From positions 1 through 64,000 of the forward strand of contig JAQTYU010000017.1 of the NCBI GenBank assembly GCA_028688145.1: a stretch of 64,000 nt of DNA. Direction: 5' to 3'. Every line of letters starts with the position of its first letter. Position 1 is the stretch's first letter. Shown in pieces: positions 44,809-55,405 of this stretch. The notes beneath the pieces were generated by a model. It worked only from the letters and a program-made list of their open reading frames with translations, was not told where the DNA came from and did not search any database. The position numbers were made by a program, and so were the translations under genes. Origin of the DNA: Thiotrichaceae bacterium (GTDB taxonomy: Bacteria; Pseudomonadota; Gammaproteobacteria; Beggiatoales; Beggiatoaceae).

Positions 44809-45284
44809 AAGCCTACAAACCCCTGTTGTTGTGCATGACATAAGGCAATCGCCAAAGCATCCGCCGCATCAGCCTGCGGACATGCCGCCAAATTTAATAA
44901 CACCCGAACCATGTGTTGTACTTGGGCTTTTTGGGCGTGACCGTGCCCCACAATCGCTTGTTTCACTTGGGTGGCGGTGTATTCATGCACGCTTAAATTT
45001 TGCTGCATGGCGGCAACAATTGCCGCGCCGCGTGCCTGCCCCAATTTCAAAGCAGAATCCACGTTACGGCACACAAACACTTGTTCGATGGCGAGAATAC
45101 TGGGCTGGTGCAGGCGAATAATTTCGGTGAGACCGGTGAAAATTTCTTGCAGGCGTTCTGGAAAGGGAAGATTTCCCATGCGAATGCAGCCGCTGGTGAT
45201 GTAAGTCGTATTGCGTCCTTGTACTGCAATCACCCCAAACCCCGTGATCCGCGATCCGGGGTCGATGCCGACAATCCTTGTCAT
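44805..45284 (-). CDS. ruvC: Holliday-junction resolvase RuvC
   Basis: 159 residues. RNase-H fold with catalytic acidic residues in [10 protein letters not shown] (Asp7), LAIEQVF (Glu) and [14 protein letters not shown] (two Asp). Cleaves junctions symmetrically. Overlaps ruvA by four bases and follows yebC by nine, so yebC-ruvC-ruvA is an operon, as in E. coli except that ruvB is elsewhere. Confidence 0.97.
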   Translation of the reverse strand: MTRIVGIDPGSRITGFGVIAVQGRNTTYITSGCIRMGNLPFPERLQEIFTGLTEIIRLHQPSILAIEQVFVCRNVDSALKLGQARGAAIVAAMQQNLSVHEYTATQVKQAIVGHGHAQKAQVQHMVRVLLNLAACPQADAADALAIALCHAQQQGFVGL

Positions 45285-45293
45285 GAGGGGAAA

Positions 45294-46040
45294 TTAGCCA
45301 AGCTGCGCAAGCACTTCTTCGCTGATGTCGGCATTGGAATGCACTTCTTGCACGTCGTCCAAATCTTCGAGCACGTCTTGCAAACGTAGCATTTTTTGCG
45401 CGTCGTCTAAATCTAAAGACACGTAGGTATCGGGACGCTGCATAATGTCCGCTTCTTCAGGCTTGAGATTGGCTTTTTCCAGCGCGGTTCTCACATCGAG
45501 AAAATCGTCAGGACTGGTCAATACGTCAAAACTGCCGTCGTCATTGGTGACAATATCTTGTGCACCCGCCTCCAAAGCCGCTTCGACTAAATCATCTTCA
45601 TTGCAGCTTGCGGGATAACTCAACACTCCCAACTTTTTGAATAAATAAGCCACTGAACCATCCGTGCCTAAATTGCCGCCTGCTTTATTGAACGCATGGC
45701 GCACTTCTGCCACGGTGCGATTGCGGTTGTCGGTCATACATTCGACCATCACCGCCACACCGTTGGGGCCGTAACCTTCATAACGAATTTCTTCGTAATT
45801 ATCCGCATCCAAGGCTCCACAACCGCGCTTAATCGCACGTTCGATAGTGTCTTTCTGCATATTCGCGCTGAGGGCTTTATCCATCACTGCCCGCAAGCGA
45901 GGATTTGAATTCGCATCACCGCCGCCAATCCGTGCCGAAACCGTGATTTCCCGAATAAACTTGGTGAATAATTTTCCGCGTTTGGCATCTTGAGCACCCT
46001 TGCGGTGCTGAATATTTGCCCATTTACTGTGTCCAGCCAT
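45294..46040 (-). CDS. yebC: YebC/PmpR-family translation or transcription regulator
   Basis: 248 residues, full length. [33 protein letters not shown] and [24 protein letters not shown] are the family signature (YebC, TACO1). Members are described as DNA-binding regulators and, more recently, as helpers of ribosomes stalled at proline runs. First gene of the ruvCA operon. Confidence 0.96.
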   Translation of the reverse strand: MAGHSKWANIQHRKGAQDAKRGKLFTKFIREITVSARIGGGDANSNPRLRAVMDKALSANMQKDTIERAIKRGCGALDADNYEEIRYEGYGPNGVAVMVECMTDNRNRTVAEVRHAFNKAGGNLGTDGSVAYLFKKLGVLSYPASCNEDDLVEAALEAGAQDIVTNDDGSFDVLTSPDDFLDVRTALEKANLKPEEADIMQRPDTYVSLDLDDAQKMLRLQDVLEDLDDVQEVHSNADISEEVLAQLG

Positions 46041-46080
46041 ATTTCTCTTTCTTTAACTTTAGGTTATCAAATTTTATGTT

Positions 46081-46204
46081 TAGGAGTTACGCAGTTAAAT
46101 TTATAAGCAGTTCACAAGGTGTATGGCGGCTATGCCTTATGCACCCTACGCTTGATAAATCTCTTTGCATTAACACGTTATTAATTCAACTGCGTAACTC
46201 TTAA
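46081..46204. repeat. 124-bp MITE, type B, copy 2
   Basis: Termini TAGGAGTTACGCAGTTAAA and TTCAACTGCGTAACTCTTAA; interior with AAGGTGTATGGCGGCTATGC. Same organisation as 2331-2462 but inverted in part. Lies just upstream of the yebC start and may affect its promoter. Confidence 0.85.
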
Positions 46205-46309
46205 GGTTTTAAATTGCTAACCTGAAATCATCTTAGATAGCGTGCACTAAGTCAAGTCTGTTGACAGACTAAAAAACTCAGTCAAACGGTCAGACACTGA
46301 TGCTTTTAT

Positions 46310-46700
46310 AGAACCGATTTGGAATCATTAAAGAGAAGCGAGTTGTTTAATGATAAGCCTGATAAAGCACAGTTTGGTATTAGCGTTCTCAAGACTGCGC
46401 TCAAAGTTCTTAACTAACGACTTACATCTCTCTACCCAAGCATTGGAACGTTCGATTACCGACCTTGCCTTGACGGGCACAAAACCTGTTTTACCTTGGG
46501 CTGCCTTCTTTTGAGGGTTTAGCTGATAGCTCAAATTGGAGTTTATCCCTGATTTCAGGGTAAAACTTCTCTAATTCTTTAGCGGTTTGTCCCTGAAATA
46601 ATCGAGATTCTGCTTGAACATCTCTATCAAACCTACGTCATCGCTGATATTAGTTTTTGTACAGTGAGTGAACAAGGGAAAGCCTAAACTATCCACTCGG
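46310..46700 (-). pseudogene. IS5-family transposase, C-terminal fragment
   Basis: Minus strand. From the right, GLPLFTHCTKTNISDDVGLI-like codons, then a gap and frameshifts, then SYQLNPQKKAAQGKTGFVPV, KARSVIERSNAWVERCKSLV and KNFERSLENANTKL. These are C-terminal motifs of IS5-family transposases (the DDE glutamate is in VIERSNAW). The terminus TATAGAACCGATTTGGAAT at about 46310 matches the IS5 ends at 9113 and 56012. Confidence 0.8.
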
Positions 46701-46704
46701 TTCT

Positions 46705-46760
46705 GTAAGGCGTAGCCGCGATACACCTTTGACCGCTAAATTCAACTGCGTAACTCCTAA
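46705..46760. repeat. Right end of a type B MITE
   Basis: TGTAAGGCGTAGCCGCGATA and the terminus TTCAACTGCGTAACTCCTAA. The left end is missing, replaced by the IS5 fragment. Confidence 0.7.
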
Positions 46761-46779
46761 AAATACTGAACCCCCAACT

Positions 46780-46910
46780 TCATAAAGTTTTCTTTTAAAG
46801 AAGCCGCTAAAGGGGACTTTAAAGATTAAATCTGTGTCTTTCCCCTTCAAAGAGGTTGAAAGTTAAATCCCCCTCATTCCCTCTTTTCCAAGAGAGCGGC
46901 TAAACATCCG
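46780..46910. repeat. GC-rich inverted repeat, decayed
   Basis: CTAAAGGGGACTTTAAAGAT, AATCCCCCTCATTCCCTC and CCAAGAGAGCGGCTAAA belong to the family at 6.58-6.84 and 52.6 kb. No gene is seen up to the start at 47024. Confidence 0.55.
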
Positions 46911-47023
46911 CATTAATCCCAATAAAATCATTAAATTACTGAGACTCCCCTTGAGTTCTGCTGTATTTTTTTCCTGATCCTACCTAGAATAGACACAAGA
47001 CCAACATTCTTAGGAAAAATAAC

Positions 47024-50000
47024 ATGTATAAAATCAAGCTGTTAGGCATCTTGCTTTGTTGCGGATGTCTAAATATGGCTCAGGCTGCGACGTATTACGT
47101 CAGCAATGTCGGCAATGACAGTAACGACGGTTTAAGCGTCAATACTTCATGGGCAAGCCTTGCCAAAGTCAACAGCACCACTTTTCAAGCAGGGGATTCG
47201 GTGCTGTTTCGGCGCGGTGACACTTGGCGAGGACACGTAGAAATCAGTGATTCGGGCAAAGCAGGCGCACCCTTAGTATTTGACGCATTTGGGGAAAGCA
47301 ATTTACCCCGTCCCACGATTAACGGCAGCGAACTGCTCACGGGCTGGCAACGTTGCAGCGCGACTACTTGCGGCAATTTGCCCAATGTGCAGAATATTTT
47401 CTTCACCAAAGTGAATCTACCCCAACTGCTGTACAAGAAAAATCCTGCTGACAAGGGTACATATTACAATCAAGGCGTTAGCCAGTTATTTGTGAATGGC
47501 GCGCCTGCCTTGTATGCGCGTCACCCCAACAGCGGTTACTTGTTCAATGAACAAGCCGTTGACAGCAACACCATGAAAATCAAGCTTGCTGATTGGGACG
47601 CTTTACCGACTAAAAACTTAATTGGCGCGTATGCACACACCAAATCTGCACGTTGGACTTTGGGCACGCAAACTATCAGCGCGGTGAATTACACCAACCG
47701 CACCATCGATTTATTTGGTTCGCCGCTGATTGCCTCAGGCTGGGGCTATTTTCTGAATAACAAATTAGAAATGCTCGACAGCGCGGGCGAGTGGTTTTTT
47801 GATGATAAAAAACTCACCGTGTATTTCTGGCCGCCTGCGGGTGTCGATTTGAATACCGCCGTGGTAGAGGGTTCAGGTTACGCGCTGGATGTGCCCAGCA
47901 CTGACGGCACTTCAACCTTGAAAGATATTACCTTAAATGGTTTTAACGTGTTGAATACGGACAGCAATATTGCCGTGAGCTATGTGACGGTACGTAATTT
48001 TCACATCGTCCAACACTCGGGAATCGGCGTGAACGCGCTCGCAGATAACTTGGTGATTGATAATAACTTTATTGAATATATCGATGGTCCAGGGATTTTC
48101 GTCAGCCGTAGCAATATGGGGCAAAACGCAGTTTCGATTCGCAATAATCGCATTAATTATTCCAATAATCTTGGGATTCACCTGAAAGCTGAAGATTCCG
48201 AAGTGGTCAATAACACCATTACCAACATTGGGCGTTTTGAAAGCTTGGGTAAATTGGGGATGTCGGGCACGCCGCCTAAAAATAACCAATATGTCGGCAA
48301 TCCGAATGATGATGGCGTTGGGGTACGTTTTTATGGACAAAACCTGTCGCTGAAAGGCAATCATCTGGATTATATCGGGCATAACGGCTTTTTCTTTAAA
48401 GCGAAAAATTTCCGTCTTGAGGAAAATATCATCAATCATCCTTGTTACACCAAGGCAGATTGCGGCGGGATTTATACCTATTTTGCGAATACCTATTTAT
48501 CCGAAAATGCGAATTTAAATATCGTGTTACGGCGCAATATCGTGTTGAATAGCATCGGGAATACTGATGGAGCACGACGTTATGCCGCTACCGATACGGG
48601 CATTCATTATGAAATTCCATTCGGAATGGGAGTTTATATTGATGGACATGGCAAAGGTATTACTTTAGAAGAAAATGCCGCAGTCAACAGCTCTGCTTCA
48701 GGCTTGATTATTCAAGACAGTAGCGATATTACCCTAACGGGCAATGTTGCGATTAATAACAAGAGTGTACAGCTCGATATACCGCTACAAGAAGCCCCCT
48801 ACATGGAAAACTTCTATTTGAAGCAAAACATGCTGTATTCTTTGGATAAGACCCAGAAAACGGTTTCTGTGCCTTCGCTGACCAATAGCAACAGTAAAAA
48901 TAGCAGTAACTTGCTGAAATCTTCGGATAACAATTATTTGTTCAATCCGTATTCGCGAAATACGCCAAGCACTTTCCTTGATCCCTCTTACTACCTTATT
49001 TTACGCGGCGGCACGGGCACAAACGCGTATTCACTGGCGACGTGGCAAAAGGAATTGGGTTTAGATTTACATTCGGCAACTAATTGGTTTTACTTGAAAC
49101 CTTATACGATTGCTAATGTTCTAGGAAGCAATCTGCTGAAAAATCCAGACTTTAGCAGTGGCATTAGTTCTTGGGATAATAATTTCGGGGTGACGGATTG
49201 GGATGCGAAATATTCAGGCGGCAGTATGGCGCTGGATCGCGGCACGCAAACCTTTGGAACAACGGCGACTTATGGGGAAACGCTAAATTTAGTGCCTGGT
49301 AAGCAATATCGCATTCAATTTACGGCGGCAACGCGGGATAAAATCGCGCCCGTGGCAGTGTCCATTCAGCGCACAGGCAGCGGCACCACCACCGAACGCA
49401 CGATTTTACGTAGCGCATTTACTTTAAGCACGCAAATGCAAGAATTCTATGAAGTGTTTACCGTGCCTGATACTACGCCCGTGCAGTTGATTTTCAGCAC
49501 CACCAAGGATGAAATCGACCATTACTGGTTAGATAACATCAGTTTGCAAGAAGTGGTTGCTTATGATTTGCCCGTGGCGGATGCATTTGTGGTCGATATT
49601 AACGGCAGTTTACCGTTTAATTTCCGCACTGCTTTGTTCCCACAAAAGGCGATTTTCTTCTATAACTCTGCGAGCACTGCGAAAGATTTCGATTTGCAAA
49701 ACGTTAGCTATCGCACTTTAAATAATTTGCCTTTTGGTCAAGACAGCAAATTTGCTAAATATTATGCGAATGGCAAGTTGCATTTAGAAGCCGCCAGTTC
49801 GGTGATTTTGGTGGTCGATAGTTTCGCACCCTTGGCAGCCAGTAAGTTAAGCCTGAATTCAGGGGCAACGAATGGGCAATTGGTGGATGGCACTTTATTC
49901 AGTCTTAAAACCGACGGCACTTTGAACTATACCGTGAATAACACCGCGCAAAGCTTGCCTTTGCAAAACACGGGCTTTGGTTTACCCGTGGGCGGATTTA

Positions 50001-50383
50001 AAGGGGAAGTGACGGGGGTTTTATACCTGACGCAAGGACATGTACGTTATCCGATGGGCACTTTATTAGTGACCACCAGCGCGGGTAAGTTGTATGCTTG
50101 GAATCCGTATTTACAAACTTGGCAAAGCAGTGATATTACGCCATTGAAAGGATTGTTCTCAATTCCGAGCGCAGAAGGTGAATTATTGGCGGCGTTGGAT
50201 AATAACAATGTGGTGTTATTAGATACGGGCGCGAAAATTCCTTTATCGAGCATTGGTTATCCCAGTCAAGAAGCGGTGAAGTATATCACCCGTGACGATG
50301 CAGGGATTTTCTACTATGTCGTTACCGCCACTAATCAAGTGCATGTGTTTAATGCGCTGGCAAGTGTGTGGAGTAAGCAGTAA
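47024..50383 (+). CDS. Secreted right-handed beta-helix protein with a carbohydrate-binding-like domain
   Basis: 1119 residues with signal peptide ending AQA. ATYYVSNVGNDSNDGLSVNT and SWASLAKVNSTTFQAGDSVL open a pectate-lyase-like beta-helix (about 22-600) with many N-x-I/V repeats (VIDNNFIEYIDGPGIFVS, IRNNRINYSNNLGIHLKA, LKGNHLDYIGHNGFFFKA). A jelly-roll domain follows at about 700-850 (LLKNPDFSSGISSWDNN, ending HYWLDNISLQEV), like CBM4/9 modules. The C-terminal 250 residues resemble beta-sheet repeats without a clear family. Probably a polysaccharide lyase, epimerase or binding protein acting outside the cell. Substrate and catalytic residues are unknown. It stands alone. Confidence 0.8.
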   Translation: MYKIKLLGILLCCGCLNMAQAATYYVSNVGNDSNDGLSVNTSWASLAKVNSTTFQAGDSVLFRRGDTWRGHVEISDSGKAGAPLVFDAFGESNLPRPTINGSELLTGWQRCSATTCGNLPNVQNIFFTKVNLPQLLYKKNPADKGTYYNQGVSQLFVNGAPALYARHPNSGYLFNEQAVDSNTMKIKLADWDALPTKNLIGAYAHTKSARWTLGTQTISAVNYTNRTIDLFGSPLIASGWGYFLNNKLEMLDSAGEWFFDDKKLTVYFWPPAGVDLNTAVVEGSGYALDVPSTDGTSTLKDITLNGFNVLNTDSNIAVSYVTVRNFHIVQHSGIGVNALADNLVIDNNFIEYIDGPGIFVSRSNMGQNAVSIRNNRINYSNNLGIHLKAEDSEVVNNTITNIGRFESLGKLGMSGTPPKNNQYVGNPNDDGVGVRFYGQNLSLKGNHLDYIGHNGFFFKAKNFRLEENIINHPCYTKADCGGIYTYFANTYLSENANLNIVLRRNIVLNSIGNTDGARRYAATDTGIHYEIPFGMGVYIDGHGKGITLEENAAVNSSASGLIIQDSSDITLTGNVAINNKSVQLDIPLQEAPYMENFYLKQNMLYSLDKTQKTVSVPSLTNSNSKNSSNLLKSSDNNYLFNPYSRNTPSTFLDPSYYLILRGGTGTNAYSLATWQKELGLDLHSATNWFYLKPYTIANVLGSNLLKNPDFSSGISSWDNNFGVTDWDAKYSGGSMALDRGTQTFGTTATYGETLNLVPGKQYRIQFTAATRDKIAPVAVSIQRTGSGTTTERTILRSAFTLSTQMQEFYEVFTVPDTTPVQLIFSTTKDEIDHYWLDNISLQEVVAYDLPVADAFVVDINGSLPFNFRTALFPQKAIFFYNSASTAKDFDLQNVSYRTLNNLPFGQDSKFAKYYANGKLHLEAASSVILVVDSFAPLAASKLSLNSGATNGQLVDGTLFSLKTDGTLNYTVNNTAQSLPLQNTGFGLPVGGFKGEVTGVLYLTQGHVRYPMGTLLVTTSAGKLYAWNPYLQTWQSSDITPLKGLFSIPSAEGELLAALDNNNVVLLDTGAKIPLSSIGYPSQEAVKYITRDDAGIFYYVVTATNQVHVFNALASVWSKQ

Positions 50384-50430
50384 GTTTGGTGAAAGCAGCC
50401 CGATTTTAATCAAGTCGGGCGGTGTTTGAA

Positions 50431-50468
50431 AAAAAGGCGTGTAATCTACAGTGATTACACGCCTTTTT
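50431..50468. terminator. Bidirectional terminator after beta-helix gene
   Basis: AAGGCGTGTAATC and GATTACACGCCTT form a 13-bp stem around TACAGT, flanked by A and T runs. It stops the beta-helix gene and perhaps rpoD from the other side. Confidence 0.92.
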
Positions 50469-50571
50469 ATTATCTGAACCACAATTCACACAATTTTCTT
50501 GATTAGCATAATTCGTTATTTATTATGGTAATTATGTTAATTAAGTGAATTATGGTTCAGACAATCTCGGT

Positions 50572-52419
50572 TTAATCCAAGAAACTCCGCAACTGTTCCG
50601 AACGGCTCGGATGGCGCAATTTACGCAACGCCTTGGCTTCTATTTGACGAATGCGTTCCCGCGTCACATCAAATTGTTTGCCGACTTCTTCCAGCGTGTG
50701 GTCGGTGTTCATATCAATCCCAAAGCGCATCCGTAATACCTTGGCTTCACGAGGAGTCAGGCTTTGCAGCATGTCTTGTGTGGCGCGGCGCAAGCCTTCA
50801 AACGTCGCAGATTCAATCGGGGATTGAATGCTGGTATCTTCAATGAAATCGCCTAAATGCGAGTCTTCATCATCGCCAATCGGGGTTTCCATCGAGATAG
50901 GCTCTTTTGCGATTTTCAGCACTTTACGCACTTTGTCTTCAGGCATTTCCATGCGTTCTGCCAATTCTTCAGGCGTGGCTTCGCGCCCTTTTTCTTGCAG
51001 AATTTGACGTGAAACCCGATTAAGTTTATTAATGGTTTCAATCATGTGCACAGGAATACGAATGGTGCGCGCTTGGTCTGCAATCGAGCGGGTTATCGCT
51101 TGACGAATCCACCATGTCGCATAAGTCGAGAATTTATAACCGCGCTTGTATTCAAATTTATCCACCGCTTTCATCAAGCCGATGTTGCCTTCTTGAATTA
51201 AATCAAGGAATTGCAAGCCGCGATTGGTGTATTTTTTCGCGATAGAAATCACCAAACGTAAGTTGGCTTCAATCATTTCCTTTTTCGCACGGCGAGCTTT
51301 GGCTTCCCCAATCGACATGCGGCGATTAATTTCTTTGATTTCAGCAATGCACAGACGGCTTTGCTTTTCCATTTCTATCAAACATTGTTGGGCTTGGTGA
51401 ATTTCGGGGCTATATTTTTTCAAGGATTCGACAAAAGGTTTGCCACTCTTGATTAAATTTTCCAGCCACACGGGATTGGTCATGTTATTTTTGAAAGAGG
51501 CGAGAAATTCTTTTTTATTCATGCCGACTTTCAACACGCACAAATCACGAATTAAATTTTCTTGTTCACGAATCGAGGCAACGGCTTGCGCTAAATTGCC
51601 CGTGAGTTCATCAATGAGACGTGGCACTAATTTAAATTGTAAGAAACATTCTGCGAGTTCTTTACGGGCGAGATCGTAGGCGGGTGAATCTGAACCTGCG
51701 GTGGTTTGGGCGTGGTTAAGTTGTTGATATAAATCACGCAAATGTCCAAAGCGTTTGCTGGCTTCTTCTAAATCGACATTGGCTTCTTCAAGCAAACCAC
51801 CTTCTTCATCTTCTTCGCCACCAGAAGATAATAACAACATTTCGTCATCAAGTTCTTCGGCTTGATTCAACAATTCATGGGGAACTTCGTCGTCTTCAGA
51901 ATCGGTAAAGCCTGAAATAATATCCGAAAGTTTCAGCTCTTCGGTTTGCACCATGTCATATTGCGCTAAAAATGCTTCAATCACATCGGGGTGCATCGCC
52001 AACGCGGATAAGGCTTGAGATAAGCCTTCTTCAATGCGTTTGGCAATTTTAATTTCGCCTTCACGGGTCAATAAATCGACCGTGCCCATTTCACGCATAT
52101 ACATGCGCACAGGATCGGTGGTGCGCCCAAATTCGCTGTCAGCATTGACCAAAGCCGCTGCCGCTTCTTCAGCCGCATCTTCATCAGTGTCAGGCACAGC
52201 AACATCAGACATGAGTAACGCATCGGTATCGGGTGCAAATTCATGCACCGCAATTCCCATGTCATTGATCATTCCCACAATACTTTCGATTTGTTCAGGA
52301 TCAACAATATCATCGGGCAAGTGATCGTTGACTTCATGATAGGTCAAGAAACCTTGCTCTTTGCCTTTGGCAATCAATAGCTTGAGTTGAGATTTCTGAT
52401 GCTCTTGGTTCATTATCAT
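50572..52419 (-). CDS. rpoD: RNA polymerase primary sigma factor RpoD
   Basis: 615 residues. Region 1.1 ([20 protein letters not shown]), 1.2 ([21 protein letters not shown]), an acidic non-conserved region, 2.1-2.4 ([36 protein letters not shown]), 3 ([14 protein letters not shown]) and 4.2 ([20 protein letters not shown]). Directs housekeeping promoters. Start is 52419 or, two codons later, 52413. Last gene of rpsU-yqeY-dnaG-rpoD. Confidence 0.98.
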   Translation of the reverse strand: MIMNQEHQKSQLKLLIAKGKEQGFLTYHEVNDHLPDDIVDPEQIESIVGMINDMGIAVHEFAPDTDALLMSDVAVPDTDEDAAEEAAAALVNADSEFGRTTDPVRMYMREMGTVDLLTREGEIKIAKRIEEGLSQALSALAMHPDVIEAFLAQYDMVQTEELKLSDIISGFTDSEDDEVPHELLNQAEELDDEMLLLSSGGEEDEEGGLLEEANVDLEEASKRFGHLRDLYQQLNHAQTTAGSDSPAYDLARKELAECFLQFKLVPRLIDELTGNLAQAVASIREQENLIRDLCVLKVGMNKKEFLASFKNNMTNPVWLENLIKSGKPFVESLKKYSPEIHQAQQCLIEMEKQSRLCIAEIKEINRRMSIGEAKARRAKKEMIEANLRLVISIAKKYTNRGLQFLDLIQEGNIGLMKAVDKFEYKRGYKFSTYATWWIRQAITRSIADQARTIRIPVHMIETINKLNRVSRQILQEKGREATPEELAERMEMPEDKVRKVLKIAKEPISMETPIGDDEDSHLGDFIEDTSIQSPIESATFEGLRRATQDMLQSLTPREAKVLRMRFGIDMNTDHTLEEVGKQFDVTRERIRQIEAKALRKLRHPSRSEQLRSFLD

Positions 52420-52570
52420 TATGAATGTACCTGTGCTAAAAGGGTTGCGTATTTACAACAAACTTTGAAAGTATAGTTTAAGAAAACCACAAGTATAGTT
52501 TTCAGATCATTCTTTTTCTCGGTTGCATAGATGAGAATGGCATAAGCGGTTCGGTTTTTCCTGTGAACGC

Positions 52571-52722
52571 CTTAAAACTTAACTGCGCCCCCCCCCTAAA
52601 GGGGACTTTTAACTCCCCCTTTGAAAAAGGGGGCAGGGGGGATTTAAAAATCTCAAAATTTTCCACGATCTTAAATCCCCCTCAATCCCCCTTTTTCAAA
52701 GGGGGAAGCTAAGCGCAGTTCG
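52571..52722. repeat. Large inverted GC-rich repeat between dnaG and rpoD
   Basis: CTCCCCCTTTGAAAAAGGGG, GCAGGGGGGATTTAAAAATC and AATCCCCCTCAATCCCCC with TTTTTCAAAGGGGGAAGC. Nearly the same as 6.68-6.80 kb. It lies where the operon would need read-through from dnaG to rpoD, or an internal promoter for rpoD (52420-52570). Confidence 0.75.
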
Positions 52723-52723
52723 T

Positions 52724-54469
52724 TTAAACCTTCTGCTGCAACAAAGATTTCAATTCCTCTTTCTCTGACATCGTGAGATCACGTTGATGTAACAGCACTT
52801 CGATGCGGGCTTCGATTGCCTGCTGAGATAATCGCTTAAGTGCGTCTTGGAACTCTGCAATGAGGTGACTGTCCTCACTATTCAAGGGCAACGCCGCTTT
52901 TAAGGCGTAATGTTTTAACAAGCCAGCATACGGACTGCCGCGCCAATGCTCATAAATTGCCCCTAAAGTATTTAATTCGGGGTGATTTTTTAAAAGCCGC
53001 ACCAATTCCAGCAGTAAGGGCAACTCTGCTGAATTAATGTTTTGCAAAATATCTATAGCTGAGATGTAATTAACTAAATCAGGTTTACGTAATAAACACT
53101 GAATAATGCTCCCCACTAATGAAGGATTTGCATGATTAATCGGGGTGATCAAAATGGGATTAACAGTTACTTCCTGACTTTTTATAAGTGTAGTCAATTT
53201 TTTCAAATCCACATGACTTAAACGACTTAATTCCCGTAACATCAAATCGCGATACGCGCCCGAGGGCAATTTGCTTAATAGGGGTTTTGCCAATTCGATC
53301 AAGCGGGCTTTGCCTTCAATATTTTTCAAATCCACTTGTGGCATTAGTTGATTAAAGAAAAACTCGGGCAAGGAAGGGGCTTGGGCAAGGCGTTGTAAAA
53401 ATCCCGTTTTACCTTCGCGACGCACTAAACTGTCAGGGTCGTCTTCACGCGGTAAAAACATGAATTTGACTTGTCGCCCCGCTTCCATAAACGGCAATGC
53501 CAGCTCTAAAGCCCGCCACGCAGCTTTTTGTCCTGCGTTGTCACCGTCGAAACAGAACACAATTTCACTCAGCGAACGAAATAAACGGCTCAAATGCTCG
53601 GCGGTGGTGGCAGTGCCTAAAGTCGCGACCACGTTGGGAATATCATGTTGCGCCAGTGCAATCACGTCCATATAACCTTCAACCACAATCACTTGTTCCG
53701 TATTGAGCTTGCGTACCCAATACCAGCCATAAAGTTCTTTGCCTTTTTGAAACAAGGGGGTTTCAGGAGAATTTAAATATTTCGGTTCACTGTTATCCAA
53801 CACGCGCCCGCCGAAACCAATCACGCGCCCGCGCTGATCATGAATCGGAAACATCACACGGTTGCGAAAACGGTCGTAAACCTGCCCGCGTTCATTGCTG
53901 ATCAATAAACCGAGAATTGATAATTCGTTTTGTTGCTGGGAATTGGTGACTAAGGCTTTATGCAAGTTATCCCAACCTGAGGGGGCATAACCGATGCCGA
54001 AAGTCTGGGCGATTTTGCCCGTTAAGCCGCGTTGTTTGAGATAGGTAACTGCCTCGCTGGCAAGCGGTTGGCGTAATTGCTGTTGGTAATAATGCGCCGC
54101 GTCTGCCATGAGGGTATAAAGTGATTGTCGTTGAGAAAAATCGGTGTGCGTTTGGGGGGCAGTGCCTTCTTCATATTCGACACTCACCCCAACCCGTGAA
54201 GCTAACTCTTCGACAGCTTCCACAAAATCTAAATGTGCATAACTCATCAAAAAGCTCAATGCGTTACCGCTTGCGCCACACCCAAAGCAATGATAAAACT
54301 GCTTTTCAGCACTGACGCTGAACGAGGGTGTCTTTTCTTGATGAAAAGGACAACACGCCACATAATTGCGTCCCGCTTTGCGCAATTTTAAGTAGCTATC
54401 AATGAGTTCTACAATGTCCGCACGCGACAGTAAACTCTCAATAAAATTACGTGCAACGCGTCCCGCCAT
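52724..54469 (-). CDS. dnaG: DNA primase DnaG
   Basis: 581 residues. Zinc ribbon CCPFHQEKTPSFSV with YHCFGCGASGNAL, catalytic core with RNA-polymerase motif DQRGRVIGFGGRVL, TOPRIM VIVVEGYMDVIALAQ and FDGDNAGQKAAWRAL. A C-terminal helicase-binding domain of about 150 residues is diverged. It makes RNA primers with DnaB. Starts 15 bp after yqeY. Confidence 0.97.
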   Translation of the reverse strand: MAGRVARNFIESLLSRADIVELIDSYLKLRKAGRNYVACCPFHQEKTPSFSVSAEKQFYHCFGCGASGNALSFLMSYAHLDFVEAVEELASRVGVSVEYEEGTAPQTHTDFSQRQSLYTLMADAAHYYQQQLRQPLASEAVTYLKQRGLTGKIAQTFGIGYAPSGWDNLHKALVTNSQQQNELSILGLLISNERGQVYDRFRNRVMFPIHDQRGRVIGFGGRVLDNSEPKYLNSPETPLFQKGKELYGWYWVRKLNTEQVIVVEGYMDVIALAQHDIPNVVATLGTATTAEHLSRLFRSLSEIVFCFDGDNAGQKAAWRALELALPFMEAGRQVKFMFLPREDDPDSLVRREGKTGFLQRLAQAPSLPEFFFNQLMPQVDLKNIEGKARLIELAKPLLSKLPSGAYRDLMLRELSRLSHVDLKKLTTLIKSQEVTVNPILITPINHANPSLVGSIIQCLLRKPDLVNYISAIDILQNINSAELPLLLELVRLLKNHPELNTLGAIYEHWRGSPYAGLLKHYALKAALPLNSEDSHLIAEFQDALKRLSQQAIEARIEVLLHQRDLTMSEKEELKSLLQQKV

Positions 54470-54484
54470 CGTGGTGGGTATCGT

Positions 54485-54937
54485 CTAATTCAGACTTTGC
54501 TTGACTCGCGCACTGACCACAGTCATGTCTGTACGCCCTTGCACACGGGGCTTGAGCACAGCCATTACTTTGCCTAAATCTTTCACTGAAGTTGCCCCTG
54601 TTTCTGTCAACACCGAAGTGATGATTTCCGCAAGTTCTTCGTCAGTAAAAGGGGTAGGCAGATATTCTTGAATAACACCCACTTCATAGGATTCTTGATC
54701 TGCCAAATCTAGGCGCTTCGCTTGCGTATATTGGGCAATAGAATCGCGACGTTGCTTGATCATCTTATCTAAAATGAGCAATACGCGAGCATCATCAACC
54801 ATAATACGTTCGTCAACTTCGATTTGTTTAATCGCCGCAGTGATCAGACGAATAACCCCCAAACGGCGTTTATCTTGTGACCGCATTGCGGCTTTCATTT
54901 CGTCTAAAATACGGAGCTTAAGAGCATCAGACATCAA
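54485..54937 (-). CDS. yqeY: YqeY/GatB-like protein
   Basis: 150 residues, helical. LRVIRLITAAIKQIEVD-like opening, MIKQRRDSIAQYTQAKRLDL, EEVGVIQEYLP-like segment and C-terminal DLGKVMAVLKPRVQGRTDM with VSARVKQSL. These are YqeY family marks, related to the tRNA-binding tail of GatB. Function unproven; the position between rpsU and dnaG is conserved in many proteobacteria. Confidence 0.92.
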   Translation of the reverse strand: MMSDALKLRILDEMKAAMRSQDKRRLGVIRLITAAIKQIEVDERIMVDDARVLLILDKMIKQRRDSIAQYTQAKRLDLADQESYEVGVIQEYLPTPFTDEELAEIITSVLTETGATSVKDLGKVMAVLKPRVQGRTDMTVVSARVKQSLN

Positions 54938-55005
54938 AATCCATCCTACCCGCCAGCAAAGGCGGGAATCAGCGCAATAAATAAAGGCAGCAGGCGAGCT
55001 TGGGA

Positions 55006-55212
55006 TTAATACAAACGTTCGCGACGGACTTTAAGCTTTTTGAGATGGCGTTTGACGGCAGCAGCGGCTTTACGTTTACGCACGGAGGTGGGCTTTTCGT
55101 AGAATTCACGGCGATGGATTTCAGCTAAGATACCTGCTTTTTCGCAGGAGCGTTTGAAGCGGCGAATGGCGACTTCAAAGGGTTCATTTTCTTTAACACG
55201 AATATTAGGCAA
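55006..55212 (-). CDS. rpsU: Ribosomal protein S21
   Basis: 68 residues: [40 protein letters not shown] and a basic helix ([19 protein letters not shown]). The start codon is TTG at 55212, seven bases after AGGAGG; no ATG is available nearby in frame. First gene of the macromolecular synthesis operon. Confidence 0.97.
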   Translation of the reverse strand: MPNIRVKENEPFEVAIRRFKRSCEKAGILAEIHRREFYEKPTSVRKRKAAAAVKRHLKKLKVRRERLY

Positions 55213-55405
55213 AGTGCAGCCTCCTCATTTAGTATAGACAAGTATAAACTTTTAATTGTACGCTAAATTTTTGAGGATGGCAAAACTTTAAAAGCTGTTT
55301 AATTTGAGATGGGAACAGCGGAGAGTTTTTAAATTTGTAAGCACTACAATTCGGCTATTGTATCCTTTAAGCAGGATTAAATACTATGGCTTAATTTAAA
55401 ATCTT
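55213..55405. other. rpsU upstream region
   Basis: About 190 bp, AT-rich, carrying the promoter of the rpsU-dnaG-rpoD operon. I do not identify a specific element with confidence. Confidence 0.35.
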
